Shown: piece by piece, positions 47,614 to 56,815 of the stretch | How the letters are laid out: every line of letters starts with the position of its first letter | How positions within the stretch are numbered: the first letter of the stretch is position 1 | Source: Pseudothermotoga thermarum DSM 5069 | Lineage (GTDB): Bacteria; Thermotogota; Thermotogae; Thermotogales; DSM-5069 | NCBI RefSeq assembly: GCF_000217815.1 | Contig: NC_015707.1 | Location: forward strand, 1,538,014 to 1,602,013 | DNA: 64,000 nucleotides | Reading direction: 5' to 3' | Made by a program: the position numbers and the translations under genes | The notes under the pieces: generated by a model | The model's database searches: none | Seen by the model: only the letters and a program-made list of their open reading frames with translations | What the model was told of the DNA's origin: nothing

Positions 47614-48100
47614 CTGTTTGAAGGTGCTCGGCAATATCGCCGGGCACTTCTTCTATCATCAGAAGTTCCTTGAACCTTTGAGAAAGATTGTAAATGTAAG
47701 AGTTTTTGTACCTTTTTCTGGTTAAAACTCCCATTTTGTGCAGCGATCTGACGAGCGCTGAAGAATCTTTTCCCCTGATCTCGCTTATTTGTTGTAAAGT
47801 CGAAGGACCGTTTATCATGATTATGGCAACGATTTCCAGTTGAGATACGGAAAGCTTTGTGTAGATGGATTTTCCAACGCTCTGTACAAGTTGTGCGTAT
47901 TCTGCCTTTGTGTAGAACCGATAAACGTCTCCCAATCTTTTAAGCTCCACACCGTGATCTGGCAAATTGTATTCATCGGCAAGTTCATTCAAGATTTTTT
48001 CAGTTTCCTCGGTTGTAATCCTCAAAATCTTAGCAAGTTTTTCCAACGTTATTCCCTTTGAGGCAAATATTATCGCCTCAGCCGCAGCTTTAAGGTTCAA
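47582..48100 (-). CDS. scpB: Segregation and condensation protein B
   Basis: Winged-helix kleisin-interacting subunit of the SMC-ScpAB complex that organises and segregates the chromosome. 172 residues with two winged-helix domains and the family stretch L-S-V-S-Q-L-E-I-V-A-I-I near 72-83. The TTG at 48100 is preferred because AAGGAGG lies seven bases upstream; the ATG two codons earlier is on top of the site. It overlaps the end of scpA. The C-terminus is a Ser/Pro/Glu-rich tail that overlaps the convergent NuoF-like gene. Confidence 0.88.
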   Translation of the reverse strand: MNLKAAAEAIIFASKGITLEKLAKILRITTEETEKILNELADEYNLPDHGVELKRLGDVYRFYTKAEYAQLVQSVGKSIYTKLSVSQLEIVAIIMINGPSTLQQISEIRGKDSSALVRSLHKMGVLTRKRYKNSYIYNLSQRFKELLMIEEVPGDIAEHLQTATPSPSSSEE

Positions 48101-48776
48101 GATCATTCCTCCTTAGAATGTAACCATCGCCTTTTTCAACCAGTAGTAAGCGTTTCAAATACAAAAGTTCGAGTACAGCAAGCACGTACACGATGACTTG
48201 GTATTTGGAAACACACATCGTCAACAAATCTTTTAATTCAATTTCGACTTTTTCCAAAATGATTTTCTCTATATCTTCCACGGCTTGATCAACGGTGAAG
48301 GCTTGGCGTCTAATTTTGTAGACATTCGTTCTAAGTCTAATCTCTTCGAGTACTGACTTTATGATTTTTTTCAACTTTTCCTCGTGTATAAACGGCAAGC
48401 CCGAAAGCCTCACCACTTTTCTGCCTGAAAATCTTTCAAGCCTTTCGTTCAAATCTTCAGCAAGGTTTTTTATTTTCTCATAAAGTTCTATTCTTCGATA
48501 AATTTCCTCTTCTTGTTGTTGAAGTTTTTCTGCTTCTTTTTTGCTCAAAGATGGAAGCAAGTATTTAGACTTGATTTCCATTAGTTGCGAAGCCATCACC
48601 AAAAAATCTGAAGTTATGTGCATGTCAAGTTTTCTCATCTGCTCTACGTACTGGATAAACTCATCTGCAAGCTGGGAAATGGAAATATCGCGTATGTTTA
48701 TCTTACGCTTTCTAACCAAGTATAAAAGTAAATCCAAAGGTCCTTCGAAGACTGGTAGGTGGAATACTAACTCCAA
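48090..48776 (-). CDS. scpA: Segregation and condensation protein A (kleisin)
   Basis: 228-residue kleisin bridging the two SMC heads. The N-terminal family signature V-F-E-G-P-L-D-L-L-L-Y-L-V is at 8-20 and is followed by I-N-I-R-D-I-S-I. The middle is charged and helical, and the C-terminal winged helix is near 150-225. Starts with TTG after GAGGTGA. Coupled to scpB, and 15 bases after trpS. Confidence 0.92.
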   Translation of the reverse strand: MELVFHLPVFEGPLDLLLYLVRKRKINIRDISISQLADEFIQYVEQMRKLDMHITSDFLVMASQLMEIKSKYLLPSLSKKEAEKLQQQEEEIYRRIELYEKIKNLAEDLNERLERFSGRKVVRLSGLPFIHEEKLKKIIKSVLEEIRLRTNVYKIRRQAFTVDQAVEDIEKIILEKVEIELKDLLTMCVSKYQVIVYVLAVLELLYLKRLLLVEKGDGYILRRNDLEP

Positions 48777-48791
48777 AAAATCACCTCGAGA

Positions 48792-49778
48792 TTAAAATAA
48801 AAGGTTCATTCTCTCACGAACAATTTGCATCGTTTTTCTGGCGACTTCTCTTGCTTTTTCATTTCCGCTGTAAATGACGTCGTCAACGTACCTTGGATCT
48901 TTGTCTATCTCTGCATACCTTTGCCAAATCGGTTCTAGTTCACGTTTCATATTCTTTAGCAACAACCTTTTACAATCAACACAACCGATTTTAGCCTGCG
49001 TACAACCCTCGATCACCCATTGACTCTCTTCTTCGCTTATTCCAAAAGCTTTATGATATTCCCAAACCGGGCAGTTTTCAGGATTACCAGGATCAGTTCT
49101 TCTTTTTCTTGCCGGATCTGTTACCATTGGCAAAATCATCTTTTCCAAGCTGACGGCGTCAAATTCAAGTGGGATTATGTTGCCGTAGCTTTTGCTCATC
49201 TTTCTACCATCTGTTCCAGGAAGTTTTGGTACAACCGAGAGCAGCGCCTGCGGTTCTGGGAAGGTTTCACCGTAGAAATAGTTGAATCTTCTTGCTATTT
49301 CCCTTGTTAGCTCGATGTGGTAAACCTGATCTTGTCCAACTGGAACTCCCTCGGCAAGGTATATGAGTATATCTGCAGCTTGAAGAACTGGGTAGAAAAG
49401 AAAACCAGTGTTTGACAAATCTTTGTTCGAAAGTTCTTGTTTCATCTCCTTGTAAGTCGGAACTCTTTCCAACCACGAAACGGGAACTATCATGGAAAAC
49501 AGCAAAGCAAGCTCAGCGTGTTCCTTGATTGCCGACTGGACAAAGAGAACCGACTTGTTTGGATCCAACCCACAAGCCAGAAAAGATCTAACCACATCCT
49601 TTGTGAGCTTTTTAAGCTCGCTGGTTTCAGAGTAATTCGTCGTCAAGGCGTGCCAGTCGGCTACAAAGTAAAAACATTCATGCCCTTCATCCTGCAATTT
49701 TTTCCAATTCTTCAAAGCTCCAACGTAATTTCCTATGTGAGGCTTTCCCGTTGGTCTAATACCACTTAAAATTCTCAA
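48792..49778 (-). CDS. trpS: Tryptophanyl-tRNA synthetase
   Basis: Class I synthetase charging tRNA-Trp. 328 residues with P-T-G-K-P-H-I-G-N at 9-17 (HIGH motif) and K-M-S-K-S at 193-197. Four cysteines (positions 237, 259, 266 and 269, in C-P-V-W, C-T-Q and C-V-D-C) could form an iron-sulphur or zinc site, as reported for the Thermotoga maritima enzyme. Starts at TTG. It is two bases from folD, inside the housekeeping run. No T-box is present, as expected for an internal gene. Confidence 0.94.
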   Translation of the reverse strand: MRILSGIRPTGKPHIGNYVGALKNWKKLQDEGHECFYFVADWHALTTNYSETSELKKLTKDVVRSFLACGLDPNKSVLFVQSAIKEHAELALLFSMIVPVSWLERVPTYKEMKQELSNKDLSNTGFLFYPVLQAADILIYLAEGVPVGQDQVYHIELTREIARRFNYFYGETFPEPQALLSVVPKLPGTDGRKMSKSYGNIIPLEFDAVSLEKMILPMVTDPARKRRTDPGNPENCPVWEYHKAFGISEEESQWVIEGCTQAKIGCVDCKRLLLKNMKRELEPIWQRYAEIDKDPRYVDDVIYSGNEKAREVARKTMQIVRERMNLLF

Positions 49779-49780
49779 CC

Positions 49781-50596
49781 TTAACCACCCCTGAAAGCAT
49801 TCCTCGCAACTCTGTACATGAGTATGGAAGTGGTCACAACTCCCACCCCGCCTGGAACGGGTGTTAGAAAAGCCTTCTTTTCCACATCAGGATGTACATC
49901 TCCAACTACTTTACCTTCAACCACGTTTATTCCCACATCCACCACAACAGCCTCTTCTTTGACCATTTCAGGCGTTAGAAAATATGGCTTTCCAACGGCA
50001 ACTACGACGATATCCGCACTTTTTGTCAATTCGACCAAATTTTTCGTTTTGGTGTGACACACTGTCACCGTCGCACTTCTGTCTTTTCTCAAAAGCATTA
50101 CAGCCACAGGTTGGCCAACGGTCACACTTCGGCCAACGATGACAGCCTTTTTTCCTTCTAAGCTGGTGGTACTTGTTAATATCTCAACCACCGCGGCAGC
50201 CGTGCAAGGTGCAAAGTCTTCTATTCCAAAGAAAAGCCTTCCCAAATTCACCGGATTTCTACCTTCGATATCCTTTTCGGGGTTTATCAAAGAAACTACC
50301 GACAGCTCGTCAATGTCTTTTGGCAGTGGATGTGCAACGAATATTCCATGCACCGTTTCGTCTTGAGAATCTTTCTTGAGGTTTTCCACAAGTTCTTGTG
50401 AATTGTCAAATATCTTCATCACATACTCAATTCCAAGCGTTTGCGCTTTTTTCTGCTGGCTTTTTAAGTAAGAAACAGTTGAAGGATCTGGATTTAAAGC
50501 ATAACTTACCAATTTGGCTTGTTTTTTGCTGTTTTTCAAAAGCTCAACTGTTTCTTCTTCTATCTTTTTTGCCAAGCTTTTGCAATCTATAAGCAT
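49781..50596 (-). CDS. folD: Methylenetetrahydrofolate dehydrogenase/cyclohydrolase
   Basis: Interconverts methylene-, methenyl- and formyl-tetrahydrofolate for one-carbon metabolism. 271 residues, slightly short. The catalytic region S-Y-L-K-S-Q-Q-K-K is near 58-66, the V-G-R-S-V-T-V-G-Q-P-V nucleotide-site motif near 160, and P-G-G-V-G at the end. Twelve bases after fhs, which supplies its formyl-THF partner reaction. Confidence 0.94.
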   Translation of the reverse strand: MLIDCKSLAKKIEEETVELLKNSKKQAKLVSYALNPDPSTVSYLKSQQKKAQTLGIEYVMKIFDNSQELVENLKKDSQDETVHGIFVAHPLPKDIDELSVVSLINPEKDIEGRNPVNLGRLFFGIEDFAPCTAAAVVEILTSTTSLEGKKAVIVGRSVTVGQPVAVMLLRKDRSATVTVCHTKTKNLVELTKSADIVVVAVGKPYFLTPEMVKEEAVVVDVGINVVEGKVVGDVHPDVEKKAFLTPVPGGVGVVTTSILMYRVARNAFRGG

Positions 50597-50608
50597 TGTG
50601 CAAGCACC

Positions 50609-52267
50609 TCACGAAAGTCCTACTATGTTTCCATTTTCATCGATGTCTATGTTCAAAGCGTTTGGTCTTTTGTTCAAACCGGGCATCAGCATTATCTCAC
50701 CACTGACTGCAACGACAAAACCTGCACCAGCCGAAAGTAAAAATTCTCTAACCGTAAAGGTGTGATCTTTTGGAGCACCTAACTTTGTCGGATCGTCAGA
50801 AAGAGAATACTGAGTTTTAGCGACTATAACGGGTAAGTTTCCATAACCAACCTTTTCCAATTTTTTCAAATCCTCCAAAGCTTCTTTGGTGAAAACAACT
50901 TCTTTTGCTCGATATATTTCTCTTGCTAGAATTTGCAACTTTTCTTTCACAGGAAGACCAAGATCAACAAGTGGCTTAAACTTGGATTCATCTGTCACTT
51001 CCACAACTTTTCTTGCAAGGTCCAAAGCACCTTCACTTCCCTTTGCAAACCCTTCGTTCAAAGCCACTTCTGCCCCAAAACTTTTTACAGCCTCTAGAAC
51101 ATAAGAAATCTCCCTGTCTGTATCCGATGCAAACCTGTTCAAAGCAACAACAACTGGCAAACCGTACTTTTTGACGTTTTCAATGTGCACCTTTAAATTT
51201 TCCATACCCTTTTCAAGTGCTTGAAGATTCTCTTGAGAAATGTCTTTCAATGGCATACCACCGTGGTACTTCATGGCTCTGATTGTTGCAACGATCACCG
51301 CTACTGCGGGTTTAAATCCGGCCGTCGGTGCAACAAAATCGAAGAATTTTTCCGCTCCAAGATCCGATCCAAAACCAGTTTCCGTAACGACGTACTCTGC
51401 CAGTCCCAAGGCAAGTTTTGTTGCGATTATGGAATTTGTTCCATGGGCAATGTTCGCAAAAGGTCCACCGTGAACGAAAGCAGGGGTATTTTCTATGGTT
51501 TGAACAAGGTTTGGATTGATTGCATCTTTGAGCAAAACGGCCACTGCACCTTCTATTCCAAGCTCGTGAACTGTAACAGGTTTTCCATCTTTAGACCATC
51601 CAACCACAACGTTTCCAACACGTTTTTTCAAGTCCATCAAGTCTTTCGACAAACACAATATTGCCATGATCTCGGATGCGGCGGTTATGACAAACCTGTC
51701 TTGTCTTGGATAGCCGTTGGCATGTCCTCCAAGTCCTATCACAATCTCTCTGAGTGCTCGGTCGTTCATGTCAATCGTTCTTGGCCAAGTTATTCTTGTA
51801 ACATCTATGTTCAACTCGTTGTCGAAACGAATGTGAGAATCTATCATAGCCGATATTAAATTGTGGGCAGCCGAAACGGCATGAATGTCTCCGGTGAAGT
51901 GTAAGTTTATATCCTCCATAGGTAAAACCTGCGCATAACCTCCACCGGCTGCTCCACCTTTTATACCAAAAACAGGTCCCAAAGACGGCTCTCTCAGGGT
52001 AACTATGGATTTATAACCTAGCTTGTTCAAAGCCATGGATAAGCTTATACTTGTAGTTGTTTTCCCTTCACCTGCTGGGGTTGGAGTCATCGCGGTGACG
52101 ATGATAAGTTTTCCCTTCTGAGGAAGCGATTCTGCTAATTTGTGCGAAACTTTGGCAATGTATTTTCCGTAGTTTTTTAAATCCTCTTCTTTCAATCCAA
52201 GTTCCTTTGCTATCTCGTTTATTGGTTTAAGTTTTGCAGTTCTTGCTATTTCAATATCACTCAGCAT
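50609..52267 (-). CDS. fhs: Formate-tetrahydrofolate ligase
   Basis: ATP-dependent activation of formate onto tetrahydrofolate. 552 residues with the P-loop [11 protein letters not shown] at 61-71 and the [21 protein letters not shown] segment shortly after. Start set at the ATG at 52267 behind GGGGGTG; an in-frame GTG nearer the site is less likely. Gene order fhs-folD is functionally coherent (formate to methylene-THF). Confidence 0.95.
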   Translation of the reverse strand: MLSDIEIARTAKLKPINEIAKELGLKEEDLKNYGKYIAKVSHKLAESLPQKGKLIIVTAMTPTPAGEGKTTTSISLSMALNKLGYKSIVTLREPSLGPVFGIKGGAAGGGYAQVLPMEDINLHFTGDIHAVSAAHNLISAMIDSHIRFDNELNIDVTRITWPRTIDMNDRALREIVIGLGGHANGYPRQDRFVITAASEIMAILCLSKDLMDLKKRVGNVVVGWSKDGKPVTVHELGIEGAVAVLLKDAINPNLVQTIENTPAFVHGGPFANIAHGTNSIIATKLALGLAEYVVTETGFGSDLGAEKFFDFVAPTAGFKPAVAVIVATIRAMKYHGGMPLKDISQENLQALEKGMENLKVHIENVKKYGLPVVVALNRFASDTDREISYVLEAVKSFGAEVALNEGFAKGSEGALDLARKVVEVTDESKFKPLVDLGLPVKEKLQILAREIYRAKEVVFTKEALEDLKKLEKVGYGNLPVIVAKTQYSLSDDPTKLGAPKDHTFTVREFLLSAGAGFVVAVSGEIMLMPGLNKRPNALNIDIDENGNIVGLS

Positions 52268-52286
52268 GATGTTCACCCCCTATTCA

Positions 52287-52709
52287 CTAAAGCAAGAATT
52301 TTTCTGCAGGTGCATAAGTTTTGGCTATCTTGTCCAAAACCCCGTTTACAAACCTGCCACTGTCTTCCGTTCCATACTTTTTTGCAAGCTCTATCATTTC
52401 GTCAAGCGTAACTTCTATGGGAACATCTGCTTCGTACAAAAGTTCATAGGTTCCAAGCCTGAGCAAACATTTGTCAACGGTGGATAATCTATCGAGCTCC
52501 CAATTTTCAAGACAAGAAGATATTTTTTCATCTATCAACTTTTTCTTTTCTTTTATATTTGCAACGTACCTTTCAACATCTGCTTTCAAAGAATCTGAAT
52601 TCTCCTTGCTGAGCAGTTCTTTTAAGATTTCATCTATTTCATCCTCACGAAATTCGCTTTGGAAAAGGACTTTGAAGACTAAATCCCTCATTTTTCTGCG
52701 ACGTCCCAC
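52287..52709 (-). CDS. nusB: Transcription antitermination factor NusB
   Basis: 140-residue helical RNA-binding protein needed for rRNA antitermination with NusE. N-terminal [16 protein letters not shown], and the [13 protein letters not shown] and [10 protein letters not shown] motifs near the end. The GTG at 52709 is preferred, eight bases after AAGGAGTGA; the upstream GTG overlaps that site. Confidence 0.92.
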   Translation of the reverse strand: MGRRRKMRDLVFKVLFQSEFREDEIDEILKELLSKENSDSLKADVERYVANIKEKKKLIDEKISSCLENWELDRLSTVDKCLLRLGTYELLYEADVPIEVTLDEMIELAKKYGTEDSGRFVNGVLDKIAKTYAPAEKFLL

Positions 52710-52717
52710 GAAAGATC

Positions 52718-53065
52718 TCACTCCTTCTGCGAATCTTCTTTTTCCTCTTCTATGCTCACTTCTCCTTCTTCTATGTCCTCCACGGTGATGTTCACAGCCA
52801 ACACCTGAAGACCCGTCATTCTTTCGATATCGAATTTGACCTTTTCCATAACGCTTTTTGCCAGCTCTGTCAACGGCTTACCATATGGAAGCGTCAATTT
52901 TGCGTTGACGATGACGTTATCCTCCGGGGATCTCTCGATTTCGACAGATTTTCTAAGCTTTTTTATCTTCCGTTCGTCGGTTATCTCCAAGACGGAAGAT
53001 ATACTTCGAACCGCGATTTCTCTCAAAGCGTTGTCGGAAATGTCTATCGTGCCTTTGAAATCCAT
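52718..53065 (-). CDS. Asp23/Gls24 family envelope stress protein (YloU-like)
   Basis: 115-residue Asp23 family protein: beta-alpha-beta core with [10 protein letters not shown] near 8-17 and [10 protein letters not shown] near 53-62, ending in an acidic Glu-rich tail. Homologues of this single-domain type commonly sit between efp and nusB, as here. Their biochemical role is unclear; some are membrane-associated and linked to cell-envelope or phospholipid functions. The stop is eight bases before nusB. Confidence 0.88.
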   Translation of the reverse strand: MDFKGTIDISDNALREIAVRSISSVLEITDERKIKKLRKSVEIERSPEDNVIVNAKLTLPYGKPLTELAKSVMEKVKFDIERMTGLQVLAVNITVEDIEEGEVSIEEEKEDSQKE

Positions 53066-53077
53066 ACACTCACCTCC

Positions 53078-53635
53078 TTATGCCCTTTCAACGTACTCGC
53101 CAGTACGTGTGTCAACCTTAACGTATTCACCTGCTTCAACGAAGAACGGAACGGTGATTCTTAAACCTGTTTCCAAAATGGCAGGTTTACCACTTCCAGA
53201 AACTGTGTCACCTTTGAAAGCTGGTTCTGTTTCCACAACCTTCAAGGTCACAACGTTTGGAAGCTGCACTCCGATGACTTGTCCTTCGAGGAAAACCAGG
53301 TTCAATTCCATGTTTTCAACCAAATACCATTTTGCATCCTCAAGTTCTTCTTCGCTCAAACTGTACTGTTCATAGTCGTCTAAACACATGAAGTAGTAGT
53401 GATCACCATCTTTGTACAAATACTGAGCTGGTTTGAAGGTTAGATCGGCTTCTTCAACCTTGTCTCCACTGTTGAAGTTTTGATCTCTTACAAGACCTGT
53501 TTTCACGCTCTTCAACTTCGTTCTTATTATTCCCCTTCCCATGGCCATGTGGTGTTTGTTAACATCGATAACCCTGTAAGGTTCCCCATCGACGAGTATT
53601 ATCATACCTTTCCTGAGGTCACCAACTTCTATCAC
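53078..53635 (-). CDS. efp: Translation elongation factor P
   Basis: Relieves ribosome stalling at polyproline. 185 residues in three beta-barrels (KOW-like 1-64, OB 66-125, C-terminal 130-185). The GTG at 53635 is chosen because it follows GGAGGTG and gives the family N-terminus [10 protein letters not shown]. The domain I tip reads [14 protein letters not shown]. By family alignment the usually modified Lys/Arg is replaced by Met, with an Arg two residues later, so post-translational activation may differ. Confidence 0.94.
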   Translation of the reverse strand: MIEVGDLRKGMIILVDGEPYRVIDVNKHHMAMGRGIIRTKLKSVKTGLVRDQNFNSGDKVEEADLTFKPAQYLYKDGDHYYFMCLDDYEQYSLSEEELEDAKWYLVENMELNLVFLEGQVIGVQLPNVVTLKVVETEPAFKGDTVSGSGKPAILETGLRITVPFFVEAGEYVKVDTRTGEYVERA

Positions 53636-53649
53636 GCAGATCACCTCCA

Positions 53650-54729
53650 TTAGCGTAAAATTATTAACTCTCTTTGGAAAGTTGTAAGTCTTTCAAGCTT
53701 GTCTTCTTTCACCACAACGTCTTCTTCTATTCTAACACCGAATATTCCTTCAAGATAAATCCCAGGTTCAATCGTTACAACGCTGTTTACCGGCAAGGGT
53801 TTTTCGTTCAAACTGTTAACCCTTGGTTCTTCATGAACTTCCAAGCCCAAACCGTGACCAAGTCCGTGCCCAAAGAACTGACCATATCCACTTTGGTTAA
53901 TTCTTTCCCTTGCGATTGCGTCTAACTCTTTTCCACTCAACTTTGCGCTGCCTTTTTCAAGGGCCAAAGTTTGTGCCTCGTAAACTGTTTGATATACTTT
54001 CAAAAATTCCTCGCTTGGGTTGCCGTAAAAGAAGGTTCTGGTGATATCAGCACAGTATCCGTTAACCTGTGCACCGAAGTCAAAGAGTATCGGTTCGTTC
54101 TTGCCAAGCTTTCTAGTCGTTGGTCGACCGTGTGGCAGAGAAGTTCTTGGACCTGTGAGGACTATGGTTTCAAAAGCTGTTCCATCGGCTCCAAGTTTTT
54201 TCATGTTGTATTCGAGTTCTGCCGCAATGTCTTTCTCACTGACACCCTCTTTTACAATTTCCAAAGTCTTCTGCAAAGCCTTTTCGCTTATTTCAACTGC
54301 CTTTTTGATGTTTGCTATTTCTTCTTCATCTTTGATCATTCTCATCTCACTTAAAATTTGATCTATCGGAACAAATTCACTCTCGATTTTTTCCGAGATC
54401 TTCAAGAAAGTGGCGTGGCTGATCCTTTGAAATTCCAATCCAATTTTCCTTGGATTGAATTGCCTTACAACTGAAGCTATCGTACCTATGAAGTCTGGAC
54501 CTCTGAACTCAACAAGTTCAAAACTCGTTTGACTTTTTGCCTGTTCGAAATAACGCGAATCTGTTATGATGTACTGTTTTTCCTTGGCTATGACAAGGCA
54601 ACTGAAGGAACCGGTAAAACCGGACAAATAGTAAGTTGAGGGTTTGCTTGAATTTTCAACGCTGTATATCAGCACCAAATCTAGATCCATTTCGTTCATT
54701 TTTTCAATCAATTTTTGAACTTTTTTCAC
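53650..54729 (-). CDS. pepP: Xaa-Pro aminopeptidase (M24 family)
   Basis: Cytoplasmic metallopeptidase removing an N-terminal residue before proline. 359 residues: a creatinase N-like domain (1-130) and the pita-bread M24 domain. Metal-ligand motifs are [27 protein letters not shown] and R-I-E-E-D-V. The GTG at 54729 is chosen eight bases from AGGAGG; the ATG three codons upstream is closer to the site. First gene of the housekeeping run. It could equally be a Xaa-Pro dipeptidase (PepQ). Confidence 0.9.
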   Translation of the reverse strand: MKKVQKLIEKMNEMDLDLVLIYSVENSSKPSTYYLSGFTGSFSCLVIAKEKQYIITDSRYFEQAKSQTSFELVEFRGPDFIGTIASVVRQFNPRKIGLEFQRISHATFLKISEKIESEFVPIDQILSEMRMIKDEEEIANIKKAVEISEKALQKTLEIVKEGVSEKDIAAELEYNMKKLGADGTAFETIVLTGPRTSLPHGRPTTRKLGKNEPILFDFGAQVNGYCADITRTFFYGNPSEEFLKVYQTVYEAQTLALEKGSAKLSGKELDAIARERINQSGYGQFFGHGLGHGLGLEVHEEPRVNSLNEKPLPVNSVVTIEPGIYLEGIFGVRIEEDVVVKEDKLERLTTFQRELIILR

Positions 54730-54749
54730 CTCATGCACCTCCTTTATTC

Positions 54750-54759
54750 ATTGTACAAT
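54750..54759. promoter_or_regulatory. Overlapping divergent -10 elements (pepP / nth)
   Basis: The palindrome ATTGTACAAT contains a TACAAT -10 on each strand. For pepP a TTACAC -35 is 17 bases away (minus strand, 54778-54773). The nth side has no good -35. Confidence 0.45.
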
Positions 54760-54780
54760 AAATTTTGCGGAGGTGTAAAT

Positions 54781-55407
54781 TTGACAAGGTCTCAAATCGT
54801 TTCAATCGCCGAAAAAATAATCGAAATGTTCTACCACGATTTTGATGAGAAAGATCCCTTTAAGATTTTGATATCCACGATCTTAAGTCAAAGAACCAGA
54901 GATGAGAATACATTGGTTGCATCACAAAATTTGTTTTCCAAATATCCAAACGTTGAATCCCTGGCAAAAGCCAAACCCGAGGAAATCTACGATTTGATAA
55001 AACCTTCCGGCATGTACCGTCAGAAAGCCGAAAGGATTATCGAAGTTTCAAAAATAATTCTTGAAAAATACAACGGCAAAGTTCCAAGTGATTTGGACGA
55101 ACTGTTGAAACTACCTGGTGTTGGAAGAAAAACCGCCAACATAGTCCTTTTCCAAGGTTTCTCCATACCAGCCATAGCCGTCGATACACACGTTCACAGG
55201 ATCTCCAACAGACTAGGTTTTGTGAAAACCAAAACACCAGAGCAAACTGAGGAAGAGCTTTCCAAAGTTCTTCCCAAAAGGCTCTGGGGTCCAATAAACG
55301 TTGCCATGGTGAACTTTGGAAGAAACATCTGTCTTCCAAGAAATCCAAGGTGTGAAAAATGCCCCTTCAGCAAAGAGTGTAAGTATCACAACTCAGCTGT
55401 TGATTAA
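54781..55407 (+). CDS. nth: Endonuclease III
   Basis: DNA glycosylase/AP lyase for oxidised pyrimidines. 208 residues: the helix-hairpin-helix L-P-G-V-G-R-K-T-A-N with the catalytic Lys, the catalytic Asp in A-V-D-T-H-V-H-R, and a C-terminal [4Fe-4S] loop C-x6-C-x2-C-x5-C. TTG at 54781 follows GGAGGTG and gives the normal family length; upstream in-frame ATGs lie in the pepP promoter. Its end overlaps convergent rnhC by 15 bases. Confidence 0.93.
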   Translation: MTRSQIVSIAEKIIEMFYHDFDEKDPFKILISTILSQRTRDENTLVASQNLFSKYPNVESLAKAKPEEIYDLIKPSGMYRQKAERIIEVSKIILEKYNGKVPSDLDELLKLPGVGRKTANIVLFQGFSIPAIAVDTHVHRISNRLGFVKTKTPEQTEEELSKVLPKRLWGPINVAMVNFGRNICLPRNPRCEKCPFSKECKYHNSAVD

Positions 55408-56565
55408 CCTCTCAACGTTCGAGAAAGTTGTTTTGGAGATCTTTTTAAACTCTTCTAAGCCAAATTTATTTATGAATCTTTTTGCAGCTTGAACGGCTTT
55501 TTCTGAACTTCCTGCTGGAATTTCAAGCCCATATTTTTCAGAAAGACTTTGCAGATGTTTCAAAAATTCAGCCCTTGCAACCACAGAGGCACTTGCAACG
55601 GCAAGGTTTCTTTCACCGTTTTTGAATCCAAAAACTTTTCTTCCAAAGAAAGCGTTGGTCAAATTTTTTGCTCCAAAATCGTCGAACACAATTATGAGTG
55701 AATCTGTTTCTTCAAGCAATTTCGAAATACATTCAAAATGCTTTCTTTCAAGTTGAAGGTTCGTTTGCCCTTTTTTCAAGCTAGAAGGTTCTATCGTACA
55801 AACACTGCAAGGACAAACTTCAGAAATGATCTTGGAAAATTCAAGAATTTTCTTGTCGCTGATAGACTTTGAATCCTTTATTCCAAGCTTTGACAACTTA
55901 TCATACTGTTTGAATCCAACGTACACAGCTGCAACAACGATTGGTCCAAAAAGATCTCCCTTGCCTGCTTCATCGGAACCAATAGCTGGAAGAATGTACT
56001 TTGGATCGACGATGTTCTGAGCAAGCACCCACCTTTGTAAAGCTTTGTCAACCGTTTTTTCTTCACAGCTGCAAAGTTTTTGAGCGATCTCCAAAGCCCT
56101 GTTTTCTTCCAGAGCCGCAAGCGATTCAAGCAAAGAAAGGGTATCTGCAGGAGCCGATGTTGAGTTTTCGATTTTTTGAAGAATTTCCTTTGGAGTTTTA
56201 CTGCTGAGCCTTAGAACAGTCAAAGTGTTCCCATCGTAAATCAACGTTAGACCAGTGGTCTTGGCAATCTCAACACTATCGAGTGAACGAACTTCTCCTT
56301 GGTATTTCAACACAGTTTGTTTCAATTCCTGCCAAGAAGTTCCATCTATCTTCCGTAAGTTCACCCCAAGTGCTTTCAAGAAATTGGCTCTGTACTCTGG
56401 TTTTATCTGGGAAGTATCGATGGAAACTGTACCGTCTTTCTTGAAGTAGATTCTCAAACAACCAATATCTTTGATCTTGTACTGTATGCCATTTTGAATT
56501 GTTTTCTCTTCTTCAACGTGAAAACCTTCAAAGCAATTACTGTTAAAACCAGAAAGATTTTTCAT
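55393..56565 (-). CDS. rnhC: Ribonuclease HIII
   Basis: Cleaves RNA in RNA/DNA hybrids. 390 residues. The catalytic domain starts near 195 with I-G-S-D-E-A-G-K-G-D (acidic residues at 198, 199 and 204), diagnostic of HIII, where HII has DEAGRG. The N-terminal 190 residues include a TBP-like hybrid-binding domain (G-C-L-R-I-Y-F-K-K-D-G-T-V-S). They are some 80 residues longer than in typical HIII proteins of about 310, with an extra helical linker. ATG at 56565; longer frames upstream lack a site. Confidence 0.88.
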   Translation of the reverse strand: MKNLSGFNSNCFEGFHVEEEKTIQNGIQYKIKDIGCLRIYFKKDGTVSIDTSQIKPEYRANFLKALGVNLRKIDGTSWQELKQTVLKYQGEVRSLDSVEIAKTTGLTLIYDGNTLTVLRLSSKTPKEILQKIENSTSAPADTLSLLESLAALEENRALEIAQKLCSCEEKTVDKALQRWVLAQNIVDPKYILPAIGSDEAGKGDLFGPIVVAAVYVGFKQYDKLSKLGIKDSKSISDKKILEFSKIISEVCPCSVCTIEPSSLKKGQTNLQLERKHFECISKLLEETDSLIIVFDDFGAKNLTNAFFGRKVFGFKNGERNLAVASASVVARAEFLKHLQSLSEKYGLEIPAGSSEKAVQAAKRFINKFGLEEFKKISKTTFSNVERLINS

Positions 56566-56770
56566 TGATACGCCCCCATCCTTGAACAATACTACCACAG
56601 CTGTCAAGGCTAGTTGTCTTTGCTTTCCAAGGTTAAGAATCGATTTCCGGTTTTCAGTCGCCGTATACTATATTTATGGACTGCAGTCTGGAATGAAAAA
56701 CCAGAGAATCTGGTTTGGTTTTTGCGTGCTGTTTTGGCCGACGTACATTATATCTTTTTAGTACAATAGA

Positions 56771-56795
56771 AAAACCACCGGGATTACCGGTGGTT
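56771..56795 (-). terminator. Terminator after the flavodiiron protein gene
   Basis: AACCACCGG and CCGGTGGTT pair around GATTA. On the minus strand a TTTTTC run follows, ending the fprA transcript before rnhC. The region 56566-56770 otherwise shows no gene; it should hold the rnhC promoter. Confidence 0.85.
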
Positions 56796-56815
56796 CACAA
56801 GCTTTGCTAAGATGC

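Noticed and set aside
51221-51859. 212-codon plus-strand open frame
   Set aside because: Lies wholly antisense to the well-conserved fhs gene, has no ribosome site, and its translation is Cys/His/Tyr-rich shadow sequence.
52836-53375. 179-codon plus-strand open frame
   Set aside because: Antisense to efp and the Asp23-family gene; Ser/Thr-rich shadow translation.
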